IMG/VR virus record: IMGVR_UViG_3300036768_000632
Span: 1-42,040 of that record
Source of the DNA: a virus
Strand: one strand, 5' to 3'
Length of the DNA stretch: 42,040 bases
The notes beneath the pieces were generated by a model, which made no database searches, had not been told where the DNA came from, and saw only the letters and a list, made by a program, of their open reading frames with translations. Of the stretch, positions 1 to 6,759 are shown piece after piece. Numbering within the stretch: the first letter of the stretch is position 1; each line of letters starts with the position of its first letter. A program made the position numbers and the translations under genes.

Positions 1-331
1 AGATGGGATAACTGGACCACATTTTAGCCGCTTCGATGACGGCTTCCATGCGTTCGCCTTCCGAAAGCGCGTTGAAGTGTATGATTCCATCGTCGAAGCG
101 TTTGGTTGATTCTCTGAACCATTCGCCATCCAGGCTCATTCGCTGCCGTTTCAATCGCTTAAAGAATGCGTTCCGCCGCGTCTCAGAAACGCCCAGCGCG
201 TCGGCCAGTGCAGCGCCACCAAGAAAGCCGGTTGGCGAATCGGGGGTGAATGCGCGAGGTCCGTCTTGCGGAATATGCGGTTGAAGAATAAACTGAACAA
301 GCGTGTCGATTCCCTCACTGGCGAATGCGCG
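1..331 (-). CDS. Partial helix-turn-helix protein, cut by the left edge
   Basis: The minus strand is open from a stop at 332-334 to the left edge. It translates to a coherent protein with a helix-turn-helix-like stretch, ALADALGVSETRRNAFFKRL, followed by a basic segment (KRQRMSLDGEWFRES) and a helical tail. Such sequences suggest DNA binding. No ATG, GTG or TTG lies in frame before the conserved part, so the start is unresolved; a rare start codon or a damaged 5' end are both possible. It is divergent from the plus-strand gene at 360, so the shared space may hold divergent promoters. The first codons (QFILQPHIPQ) recur antisense near 41500, where the frame stops soon after. The family is not named with confidence. 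Confidence 0.5.
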
Positions 332-359
332 TTACGCGCAGCAACGGAGTGCCGCACAG

Positions 360-731
360 ATGCCGCTAGCGCAAATCGGTGAAGCCGTACAGGCCGCGAA
401 CAAAATTCTGGACCAATCCTCCCAATATGGGTATCTCGGTTACGCGCTGGCGGTGGTTTATCTCACCATGATTAGTGGACTCGGCCTGCACTTCTGGAAG
501 GTGGTGCTGCCTGAGCGTGACTCGCGAATCAAGGCGACGCAGTCAATGAGTGAATGCCTGGCGACGCTGAGTCAGCAGTCGATCAAGACTACGGCTGTCT
601 TGGAAGCTCAGGAAGAACTGCTACAGAAGCTGGACGGCCGTTTATCCACGATTGAAAGCACCGTCGAGCAGCGTCGCTGCGAGTGGCGCGAAGCCAATCT
701 GCCAAGGCGCACGTCATCGGCTCACACGTGA
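360..731 (+). CDS. Single-TM coiled-coil membrane protein, possible lysis component
   Basis: A 123-residue protein with one hydrophobic segment near residues 25-45 (GYALAVVYLTMISGLGLHFW), then a charged heptad-like region rich in Gln, Glu and Leu that looks like a coiled coil. The short N-terminus, one membrane span and coiled coil fit an inner-membrane protein such as a holin accessory or i-spanin-like protein, but no family is recognised. The ATG at 360 is preferred over the GTG at 303 because the diverged copy at 41610 is similar only from MPLAQIGEAV onward, gives the same length, and both have GGAG about 11 bases upstream. It opens a run of small membrane-protein genes. Confidence 0.7.
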   Translation: MPLAQIGEAVQAANKILDQSSQYGYLGYALAVVYLTMISGLGLHFWKVVLPERDSRIKATQSMSECLATLSQQSIKTTAVLEAQEELLQKLDGRLSTIESTVEQRRCEWREANLPRRTSSAHT

Positions 732-738
732 GTTTGCC

Positions 739-924
739 ATGTCACATCGTCGCACGAACAGCAATAAACACCCGGCATGGAATATCCTCGGCATTCTGGT
801 CGTCGGGTTGCTGGGCTTAGCCTTCTCGCACCTCATGTACGAAAACGGTGCGGACCCGCTCAAAGACGGATTGCTTATTGGTTTGATCGCTGGTCTCACT
901 AAACTTTGGGACAGGTTTTCGTGA
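739..924 (+). CDS. Small membrane protein, holin-like
   Basis: A 61-residue protein with a basic N-terminus (SHRRTNSNKH), a strongly hydrophobic segment around residues 14-31 (NILGILVVGLLGLAFS) and a second weaker hydrophobic stretch near 43-54 (LLIGLIAGL). Size, basic end and two possible spans resemble phage holins, but holins have no diagnostic motif, so this is inference. It begins 7 bases after the preceding stop and its stop overlaps the next start. The first 52 bases of the gene are repeated exactly at the right end of the window. Confidence 0.65.
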   Translation: MSHRRTNSNKHPAWNILGILVVGLLGLAFSHLMYENGADPLKDGLLIGLIAGLTKLWDRFS

Positions 925-1064
925 TGGACGCGCTGCTGTCTGTAATCGCACTAATAGCATCATTTCTCTCGGCAGCGCTAGTGTGGTACGCGGGCGAAGA
1001 CGAATTGGAGAGGCAGTGCTTCGAGAGAAGCGTGAAGCGAAGACCGAATTGCGAGGGTGAATGA
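924..1064 (+). CDS. 46-residue single-TM protein
   Basis: A short frame starting at the ATG that overlaps the stop of the gene before it (ATGA). It encodes an N-terminal hydrophobic helix (LLSVIALIASFLSAALVW) and a charged C-terminus with two cysteines. Length and topology fit a small lysis or membrane accessory protein. Support comes from the translational-coupling overlap, the clear membrane segment and the next gene starting immediately after. It is short enough to be missed by routine gene calling. No family is recognised. Confidence 0.55.
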   Translation: MDALLSVIALIASFLSAALVWYAGEDELERQCFERSVKRRPNCEGE

Positions 1065-1065
1065 C

Positions 1066-1470
1066 ATGTCTGGCTATAGATGGTTGGCGGCAGCAAGCGC
1101 CGCTGTGGCATTGATTAGCGTGGGAGCGGTGGCGAGCACAGTGTCGCCGGTAGTTTACGGCGCGGGCGAACTGACGGGAGCCGGGCAGGTCGGCATCGGC
1201 ATCGGATCACTGACCGCGATTGGCTCGGTAATCTCTTTCATCGTCTCAATTTTCAAAAGCGGGGGGGGGCAGGCACTGGTTACCGACGCGACGGAATTGC
1301 TCGGACCTATCGTGAAGGGTGAATCGAACGTGGCTCAATCGGCGGTGCGAGTGTCGCTGTTCATTCTTCAGATTGATCGCGCGCAACGCGGCGACACCGA
1401 AGGGTTGAAGATGGTGCAAGACCTGTCCGCGAGAATCCTCATCGCGCCGAAAGAGTCAGAGAGAAGATGA
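1066..1470 (+). CDS. Membrane protein of unknown function
   Basis: A 134-residue protein with two hydrophobic stretches, one at the N-terminus (AAASAAVALISVGAVAS) and one around residues 45-65 (IGSLTAIGSVISFIVSIF), then a soluble helical domain. ATG 1066 is preferred over GTG 1057 because GAGGG lies 8 bases upstream. A run of nine G bases at 1261-1269 encodes Gly-Gly-Gly and is a possible slippage or sequencing-error site. It sits in the run of small envelope proteins before the cysteine peptidase, so a lysis-related role is plausible but unproven. Confidence 0.65.
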   Translation: MSGYRWLAAASAAVALISVGAVASTVSPVVYGAGELTGAGQVGIGIGSLTAIGSVISFIVSIFKSGGGQALVTDATELLGPIVKGESNVAQSAVRVSLFILQIDRAQRGDTEGLKMVQDLSARILIAPKESERR

Positions 1471-1501
1471 GTTTGATGGCGTGACGCAACAGGACAACAA
1501 C

Positions 1502-1906
1502 ATGAATCATCCGCGAATCAAGCTGGGAGTCGATGATCGCTTTCTGGCGTTCGTGCTGGCGTTGCTGCTGATCGGTTGCGTCGGCCAGCCTGGCCAAAAA
1601 GCACGCGACAACAAGCCGTCATCTTCGCTGGAGCAGATCGCCTACGAGTCGTTCCAGAAGCGCGATGCACTCCGCTCGGAAAAACTGATGGCGGTGGCAG
1701 ATCGCATCAAATCCGGCGAGTTGAAATACGACGGCCCGATCCAGAAGGCTATCGAGGAAGCTGGCGCGCAGGCCTCACAGGAAACGTGGAAACCTGTCGC
1801 TGAAAAGCTGCAACAACTGCTAGGCGGCGGCGAAAAGCTCGATGCCGCGAAGGCCGAGCAAGCCGTCAGAGACATCGCCAGAGGAGCAGCGAGGGCCTCA
1901 AAATGA
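1502..1906 (+). CDS. Predicted lipoprotein
   Basis: A 134-residue protein with a type II signal: basic N-terminus, hydrophobic core FLAFVLALLL and lipobox LIGC, which would place the lipidated cysteine at residue 26. The mature part is short, charged and probably helical, with a C-terminus rich in Ala and Arg. ATG 1502 is chosen because AGGA sits 7 bases before it and it gives a compact signal peptide; GTG 1481 is an alternative. Its stop overlaps the start of the next gene. A lipoprotein next to small membrane proteins fits an outer-membrane disruption role, but no spanin family is recognised. Confidence 0.65.
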   Translation: MNHPRIKLGVDDRFLAFVLALLLIGCVGQPGQKARDNKPSSSLEQIAYESFQKRDALRSEKLMAVADRIKSGELKYDGPIQKAIEEAGAQASQETWKPVAEKLQQLLGGGEKLDAAKAEQAVRDIARGAARASK

Positions 1907-2199
1907 ACCGCAGCTTGGTGGCGGAAAGAATAGTGTTCGTTGGTCTCCATCGCATGAGCGACGGCGCAACATTCCTGTTCCAGCTAGATGACTGCGAAGA
2001 ATCACTGCGAGCATTGCGCCAGACGCTCGGCGATATGGCGATGAACGGCGAACTGAAATGGAAAGAAGCCGTGGACGTGGTCAATGCCGCAAGCCGTGAA
2101 TTGGCGGAATGCGTACTCGACGATTGCGGCGACGAGGACGACTACGACGACGAGTGCGACGAAGAATACGATGACGAGCGTGAGGACGAGTACGAATGA
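1903..2199 (+). CDS. Small protein with strongly acidic C-terminus
   Basis: A 98-residue protein starting at an ATGA overlap with the lipoprotein gene. The N-terminal two thirds are mixed alpha/beta in appearance (ERIVFVGLHRMSDGATFLF). The last ~25 residues are almost all Asp and Glu with Tyr, including DDYDDECDEEYDDE. Such tails can mimic nucleic acid or bind metal or basic proteins, but nothing here decides. Its stop overlaps the start of the peptidase gene, so the two are probably translated together. No homologue is recognised. Confidence 0.65.
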   Translation: MNRSLVAERIVFVGLHRMSDGATFLFQLDDCEESLRALRQTLGDMAMNGELKWKEAVDVVNAASRELAECVLDDCGDEDDYDDECDEEYDDEREDEYE

Positions 2200-3008
2200 G
2201 TGACTGGCTCGGACTGATAATCGACGAGCGGCACGAGGCGACAATCAACTCGTTCGAGGCCGTGCCGCCGCTGTTTGGCGCTGGCGATAACGTGCCGGAC
2301 GAGTGGTATCCGTCGCTTGTTGTCGAGAATCAAGGACGTACCAACTCATGCGCGGGGCATTCGCTAGCGCTGGCGTTTTCGCACGCGAACTACGTGGAAA
2401 CCTTGGAAGTCAGGCGATTCTCGCGACGATTCGCGTACATCACCTCGCAAATCGAGGGGGGCTTCGCGGGACGCGACCAGGGAACTTCAATCACGAGCAC
2501 GCTCGACGCCAGCGTGAAATATGGTTGCTGCTTGGAGGAGGATTGTCAGTTCACGGAACGCTACAGCACGACCATTGACGCTCGCGCTTACGATATCGCG
2601 GCGCAGCACAAACACTTGGGCGATAGGCGCTATGACTGCCGAGATTACGCGACAGCCATCAATTGGCTCACGGATCGGCGCTGCATCATTATCGGCACGA
2701 AATGGATGGAGAATCAGAACTGGTGCAACGGGATTGAAGACCTGAAAACCGGTAGCGGCGGAAGATTCCAAGGCTATCACGCGAGACTGCTGATAGGCTT
2801 CCGCAAACACGATGGCGCGTTGTGCCCGGTTGTTCAAAACTCTCACGGCAAGGATTGGGGCATGAACGGTCGCGCAATCATCACGCCTGATCTGTGGGAA
2901 TGGTGGAGAAAAGACCCGAATTTCTTCGCGCTGGGATTCGGAAGGATCAACGAGGTGCAGCCGCGTCGTCTCTCGTGGATGATCTCGAACATTGGCGACC
3001 GCTGCTGA
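2196..3008 (+). CDS. Papain-like (C1 family) cysteine peptidase
   Basis: A 270-residue protein with the papain-type active-site pattern. An oxyanion Gln and nucleophile Cys lie in NQGRTNSCAGHS (Gln46, Cys52), a histidine in GYHARLLIGF (His195), and an Asn in QNSHGKDWGMNG (Asn215), matching the QGxxxSCW...H...NSWG order of C1A peptidases, although the Trp after papain's Cys is Ala here. No signal peptide or propeptide is evident. It sits among small membrane proteins and lipoproteins, and no lysozyme, amidase or transglycosylase is visible in the window, so it is the best candidate for a lytic enzyme; processing of virion or host proteins is the alternative. Confidence 0.8.
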   Translation: MSDWLGLIIDERHEATINSFEAVPPLFGAGDNVPDEWYPSLVVENQGRTNSCAGHSLALAFSHANYVETLEVRRFSRRFAYITSQIEGGFAGRDQGTSITSTLDASVKYGCCLEEDCQFTERYSTTIDARAYDIAAQHKHLGDRRYDCRDYATAINWLTDRRCIIIGTKWMENQNWCNGIEDLKTGSGGRFQGYHARLLIGFRKHDGALCPVVQNSHGKDWGMNGRAIITPDLWEWWRKDPNFFALGFGRINEVQPRRLSWMISNIGDRC

Positions 3009-3086
3009 CACCTCGCTTCCCGCCAGAAATCTTCGGCGTCCAAAAAAAATTTTGGGTGGGGGGGGCATAACACGGAGGGGCAGGAG

Positions 3087-3443
3087 ATGTTGAATTACGA
3101 CAAGCAACAAGCGGCCTCCGCTGCCGTATCGGAATTGAATCGCGAAGGGTTGCTGCGCGCGACTTCCGACGAGGATAAACAACGCGCGGCATACGCTATC
3201 TTCGACATGCTGCATGAATGGTCCGCAGAGAACATGCCTTACGGAGCGAACGCAGAGATCAGTGAGAGGTATATCAACAAGGGTCTGCAAGCCGTTCGAG
3301 TCAAGGCCAACCGGATGGCTCGCGAACAGCCGCAAGAACTGGAGCAGAAGTACGGCGTCGATCCGATCACGATTCTTTCCGTCATTGGCGCGCTGTTCTC
3401 GATTGTCGGCTGGTTGATTCGGTGGCTCAGAGGAGAGGTATGA
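3087..3443 (+). CDS. Protein with C-terminal membrane anchor
   Basis: A 118-residue protein with a soluble, helical, charged N-terminal ~90 residues and a hydrophobic C-terminal helix (ITILSVIGALFSIVGWLI) followed by Arg and Gly. The ATG at 3087 follows GGAG closely. The 78 bases before it contain an A8-T4 run and a G8 run. Its stop overlaps the start of a tiny lipoprotein gene, so this pair could act like a two-component lysis or spanin unit; the topology (tail anchor) is not that of classical i-spanins. Confidence 0.6.
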   Translation: MLNYDKQQAASAAVSELNREGLLRATSDEDKQRAAYAIFDMLHEWSAENMPYGANAEISERYINKGLQAVRVKANRMAREQPQELEQKYGVDPITILSVIGALFSIVGWLIRWLRGEV

Positions 3444-3559
3444 ACCGCGACGATCCTCGCTGGCGTGAGATTACGAGTTGCGTGTTGGAGTGGGCACTAT
3501 TGGTTGCTTTGGCGTTGTTATTGTTGTCGTTCGGATGCGTTCAAAATCGCGGGGGATAG
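3440..3559 (+). CDS. 39-residue lipoprotein, o-spanin-like candidate
   Basis: A very short frame starting at ATGA overlap with the previous gene. It encodes a hydrophobic segment (WALLVALALLLLSFGC) ending in a lipobox-like LSFGC at residues 29-33, then only six residues. Tiny lipoproteins encoded beside membrane proteins in lysis regions are typical of Rz1-like outer-membrane spanin subunits, though the mature part here is unusually short. AGGAGAGG precedes the start. No sequence family is recognised. Confidence 0.5.
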   Translation: MNRDDPRWREITSCVLEWALLVALALLLLSFGCVQNRGG

Positions 3560-3561
3560 CC

Positions 3562-4383
3562 ATGAGCACACGTCTGTTCCTGCTGAAGCTGGTGGCGATG
3601 TTGGCCGCGTTGATCGCAGGCGGTTGCATCGCGCCGATTCACCGTCCGTCCGATGACGTGGAGCCGAAGCCACCAATCGACGACGTAGGCCAGCTAGAAC
3701 CGAGCACAATCGCCGTCAGCATGTCGTCGGACGACTTCGCAAACGTCGTGCGGTGGTTCGGCGAATCGAACAGCATCACGCTCCACGAACCGCTCAAAGT
3801 CTCGCACGACAAAGTGTCGCTCGATTTTCCGGCCAACACGCACGCGCATTACACGACCAACGACGCCGAGGTAGTGATCACGTTTGACAAGCCGTACCCT
3901 GTCGTGAAAGCCGGTCTAGCAAAGCTGATCGGCGGAGTGTCATTGAGGTCCGTGAAGATCAACGCCGACGGCAGCGGAGAGGCAGGCACAATACTCGGCA
4001 ACTTCGGATTCCGATGGAACGAGGAAGTCGCGGGAGTGGCCGATCTGCCCGAAGTGTATCTCTACGTTACGTCGGGCTGTCCCGCCTGCGAGGTCGCGAA
4101 ACGGGAACTCGAAAAGGCTACCGACCTGCCGTTCAAGGTGATCGTGAAAGATACCGCTCCGTCTTGGGTCACGATGTATCCGACGCTGCACTGGCAGGTT
4201 AGCGGCGACGACTGGCGATACCGCGTGGGCTGGGACGGCGTTCCAAGGTTCGTCGAAATTTGGAAGAAAAGCAGGGCTGCGCATCTTGCCAACCTTACCA
4301 ACCTTACCACCCCTGCCGCCGCCCGCCCAGGGTCCTTCACTAGGGAAAAAGCCCAGACTACCGCAGGGAACCGTCACAAATAG
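3562..4383 (+). CDS. Lipoprotein with thioredoxin/glutaredoxin-like domain
   Basis: A 273-residue protein starting three bases after the preceding tiny lipoprotein. It has a lipobox signal (LAALIAGGC, Cys22), an extended Pro/Asp-rich linker, a beta-rich domain (about residues 45-150) and a C-terminal redox-like domain with VYLYVTSGCPACEVAKREL, giving a CxxC at Cys173 and Cys176. CxxC after a beta strand followed by a helix is the thioredoxin/glutaredoxin active-site layout. It would act at the periplasmic face of an envelope membrane, perhaps altering host envelope disulfides or exclusion of other phages. An upstream start at 3478 would run antisense-like through the previous gene and lose the signal peptide. 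Confidence 0.7.
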   Translation: MSTRLFLLKLVAMLAALIAGGCIAPIHRPSDDVEPKPPIDDVGQLEPSTIAVSMSSDDFANVVRWFGESNSITLHEPLKVSHDKVSLDFPANTHAHYTTNDAEVVITFDKPYPVVKAGLAKLIGGVSLRSVKINADGSGEAGTILGNFGFRWNEEVAGVADLPEVYLYVTSGCPACEVAKRELEKATDLPFKVIVKDTAPSWVTMYPTLHWQVSGDDWRYRVGWDGVPRFVEIWKKSRAAHLANLTNLTTPAAARPGSFTREKAQTTAGNRHK

Positions 4384-4421
4384 CAGCAGAGTTTGTTTTG
4401 CTTGTCTGACCGAGGCTGTGC

Positions 4422-4988
4422 ATGAAGATCGAGCATTGGAAGATCTGTGACGTGACGCCATACGCTGGCAACCCAAGGCTTAACGACGATGCCGTTGACG
4501 CTGTTGCTGCGAGTCTGAAGGAGTTTGGATTCCGCCAGCCCATAGTGTTAGACGGCAACGGTGTCATCATCTGCGGACACACGCGCTACAAGGCAGCGCT
4601 CAAGCTCGGCTTGGAGAAAGTGCCAGTCCATGTCGCCAAAGACCTGACGCCGGAGCAGATCAAGGCGTATCGCATCGCGGACAACCAGACGGCATCGCTA
4701 GCCACCTGGAACTACGACCTACTACCGATCGAGTTGAATAGCGCTTTACAAACCGACATCGATTCAGAACTGCGCGAACTGCTCCAGGCTCTACTTCCAG
4801 AAAACAGGTACGAATTGAGGCAGCTTGAAACGAAACCGCCATGTCGTATGACCTGGGTATTGATTGGCATACCGACCGTCCGTTACGGTGAGATTGCCGC
4901 CCAAGTGGAAACGCTGGCGCAACTTCCAGGAATCGTGTGCGAAACGACGAGCAACGATGACTATCAACAAAAAAACAGACAACAGTAA
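4422..4988 (+). CDS. ParB/Srx-domain protein
   Basis: A 188-residue protein whose first ~100 residues match the ParB N-terminal-like fold: an opening strand-helix (AGNPRLNDDAVDAVAASLKE), then FRQPIVLDGNGVIICG and GHTRYKAALKLG (residues 52-63), the nucleotide-binding GHxRxxAA motif, then a TPEQIKAYRIADNQT helix. In phages such single-domain ParB proteins commonly sit beside DNA methyltransferases near the terminase. The C-terminal ~80 residues are not recognised. Its 3' end overlaps the methyltransferase-like gene by about 32 bases. Some members of this superfamily act as nucleases or CTPases; which applies here cannot be told. Confidence 0.8.
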   Translation: MKIEHWKICDVTPYAGNPRLNDDAVDAVAASLKEFGFRQPIVLDGNGVIICGHTRYKAALKLGLEKVPVHVAKDLTPEQIKAYRIADNQTASLATWNYDLLPIELNSALQTDIDSELRELLQALLPENRYELRQLETKPPCRMTWVLIGIPTVRYGEIAAQVETLAQLPGIVCETTSNDDYQQKNRQQ

Positions 4989-5544
4989 CATGCGAGCCAA
5001 GCTGGAGTTGAGGCGGTACTTTTTGCGTAAGTACCATGCCGATGGACGAGCGCGCGTGCTTGATTGTTGCCAAGGTTCCGGGCTGATCTGGAACACCCTG
5101 CGGCAAGAATTTGATCTGGATAGCTATTGGGGCGTGGACCTAAAACCAAAGCGCGGCCGGCTTAAAATAGATAGCACCCGTATTCTGTCACAACCAGGCT
5201 GGACTCAAAATGTCATCGATATAGACACTTACGGAAGTCCATGGAAACACTGGACAGGGATGTTACCGAACGTCACGCAGCCAACCACTGTATTTCTGAC
5301 AGTTGGCCAAATCACTAAGGGGAAAGTTGGGAGTGTTGACAACATTAGCTTGCGCGCCGCCGGTCTGGTGTTCCCGACTTTGCGCTTGCCCGCAGCCTTT
5401 CATGTCAAGCTGGCTGATATTTTTCCAAGTTATTGCCTTGCAATAAGTTGCGATCATGACATAATCATCACGGAAGCGGTAGAGGCAGTCTCTACTGGCA
5501 GCGCTCGCTATTTCGGTGTCCGCCTGAGACCAACTCACAGTTAA
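4957..5544 (+). CDS. SAM methyltransferase-like protein
   Basis: A 195-residue protein with a class I methyltransferase-like motif I, RVLDCCQGSG (residues 33-42), a following strand ending in acidic Asp (WGVDLKPK) and a motif IV-like VIDIDTYGSPW. No DNA-methyltransferase catalytic signature such as DPPY is present, so the substrate is unknown; tRNA or another nucleic acid is possible. ATG 4957 is chosen, overlapping the ParB-like gene; ATG 4990 is an alternative and neither has a strong Shine-Dalgarno. The stretch from here to about 6470 is visibly more AT-rich than the flanking genes, suggesting recent acquisition as a block. Confidence 0.55.
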   Translation: MTINKKTDNSNMRAKLELRRYFLRKYHADGRARVLDCCQGSGLIWNTLRQEFDLDSYWGVDLKPKRGRLKIDSTRILSQPGWTQNVIDIDTYGSPWKHWTGMLPNVTQPTTVFLTVGQITKGKVGSVDNISLRAAGLVFPTLRLPAAFHVKLADIFPSYCLAISCDHDIIITEAVEAVSTGSARYFGVRLRPTHS

Positions 5545-5559
5545 GAGGGATTGTAGTCC

Positions 5560-6474
5560 ATGCCTAATCAAATCAATCTCGAGATCGGCAGCCGGGGCAT
5601 AGAATGGTGCGATGAAACGCGCAATCCCATCGGTGGTTGTTTGCATGATTGCAAGTGGCAAATGCCGGATGGCACGGTGGCCGGCTGTTACGCGAAGAAG
5701 CTAGCTGAGCAAGGCGAGGCAGCGTCTGCTTATCCGCATGGGTTTGCCTATCATTACTGGCGCCCGAATGCGGTGAAACAGCTGACGCAGGGCAAAGAGC
5801 CGCTCCTGATTTTCGTGGACTCCATGTCAGACATGTTTGCAGCCAATGTCCCGGAAGAGCAGGTCGGCGTTATTCTTGACGCGATCGCGAAAGCGCCGCA
5901 CCATACCTATCAGTGTCTGACGAAGGCAGCGCCACAACTGCTCAAATACGTAGACCAGATGCCACCCAATCTTTGGGTCGGTGTTTCCTCGCCGCCTGAT
6001 TTTTTTATGGGGAAACGTCTCTCTCATCATCAGCAGCAAGCGATGCTGCGTCGTAGTTTGGAAGTCCTCGCAGAGGTGAAGCATCGCACCAAGAACATAG
6101 TATGGATGAGTGCCGAGCCTGTTTCATGGGACCTCACGTCTGTTATAGATACCTCGCACCCGCTCGACTGGATCGTGATCGGTGCTGCAAGCAATGGGCC
6201 TCGGTATTTCCAGCCGGACCATAACCATGTACGCAATTTGCTTGCCGTGATGGACGAGACGAAAACCCCTGTGTTTTTCAAGGGGAACTTGCGCCAGTTG
6301 TTCAAAGACCATGACTTGGGACGGCCAGAGTTGAACCGCTGGCGCGAAGACTTCCCGATGACGTATTGGGATCATCGTCCTATTCCAGCAGTCGCCAGGA
6401 GGCAGCAGCTGTGCAGGGTATACGGCTGGACACAGAGTCGAGACGTGAGAGGAGTCGGCGTTGCTCAATCTTAG
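5560..6474 (+). CDS. DUF5131 / phage Gp37Gp68-like protein
   Basis: A 304-residue protein typical of the DUF5131 (phage Gp37/Gp68) family. It has an N-terminal cysteine cluster in RNPIGGCLHDCKW and AGCYAKKL (Cys27, Cys31, Cys43), then YPHGFAYHYWRP, the acidic FVDSMSDMFAANVPEE, CLTKAAPQLLKYVD, NLWVGVSS and SAEPVSWDLT. The family is thought to resemble radical SAM enzymes and is frequent in phages and next to ParB or methyltransferase genes; its reaction is not established. AGAGGGA precedes the ATG. Base composition is lower in GC than in the terminase gene that follows. Confidence 0.85.
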   Translation: MPNQINLEIGSRGIEWCDETRNPIGGCLHDCKWQMPDGTVAGCYAKKLAEQGEAASAYPHGFAYHYWRPNAVKQLTQGKEPLLIFVDSMSDMFAANVPEEQVGVILDAIAKAPHHTYQCLTKAAPQLLKYVDQMPPNLWVGVSSPPDFFMGKRLSHHQQQAMLRRSLEVLAEVKHRTKNIVWMSAEPVSWDLTSVIDTSHPLDWIVIGAASNGPRYFQPDHNHVRNLLAVMDETKTPVFFKGNLRQLFKDHDLGRPELNRWREDFPMTYWDHRPIPAVARRQQLCRVYGWTQSRDVRGVGVAQS

Positions 6475-6559
6475 TGCTATGCCTTTGGCAGTTTTGACTG
6501 ATCTCGAAGATGTGCAGGCCCCGTCCGCTGAGGCGACCCCCAAAATCGCAATTGCATGA
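6461..6559 (+). CDS. Possible 32-residue peptide upstream of the terminase genes
   Basis: A short frame that could start at TTG 6461, with GGAG about 6 bases upstream, or at ATG 6479. It ends at the TGA that overlaps the next ATG (ATGA at 6556-6559), the arrangement used throughout this genome. The peptide (for example LAVLTDLEDVQAPSAEATPK) has no recognisable domain. The case rests on the overlap and gap filling; it could equally be a noncoding spacer. Confidence 0.3.
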   Translation: MLNLSAMPLAVLTDLEDVQAPSAEATPKIAIA

Positions 6560-6759
6560 CCGGAGATGCTGTCAATCCGAATGCCTTAAGCGTGGCGCAA
6601 GTAGTTCGTTTGCTGGCCACCGCCGGGCTCGAAGCGCCGGTCACGGAGGAGATGATCCGGGCCGACATAGCCGATGGTGCGCCGGTAAACGCGGACGGTA
6701 CAATCAACCTAGTGCATTATTGCGCGTGGCTTTTGAAGGAAATGGCGCGTGGCGAGTGA
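6556..6759 (+). CDS. Small DNA-binding-like protein, small terminase subunit candidate
   Basis: A 67-residue protein with an HTH-like arrangement (SVAQVVRLLATAGLEAPVTE, then MIRADIADGAPVNADGT) and a final helix containing HYCAWLLKEM. It lies directly upstream of, and overlaps by 11 bases, the large terminase gene, where the small subunit is normally encoded. It is shorter than most small terminases, and the large subunit carries its own similar N-terminal module, so the recognition function may be shared. The assignment rests on position and fold-like appearance, not on a recognised family. Confidence 0.5.
   Translation: MTGDAVNPNALSVAQVVRLLATAGLEAPVTEEMIRADIADGAPVNADGTINLVHYCAWLLKEMARGE

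Noticed and set aside
2487-3335. Long minus-strand frame of 282 codons
   Set aside because: It runs antisense to the cysteine-peptidase gene and the next gene, has no start signal and no recognisable protein.
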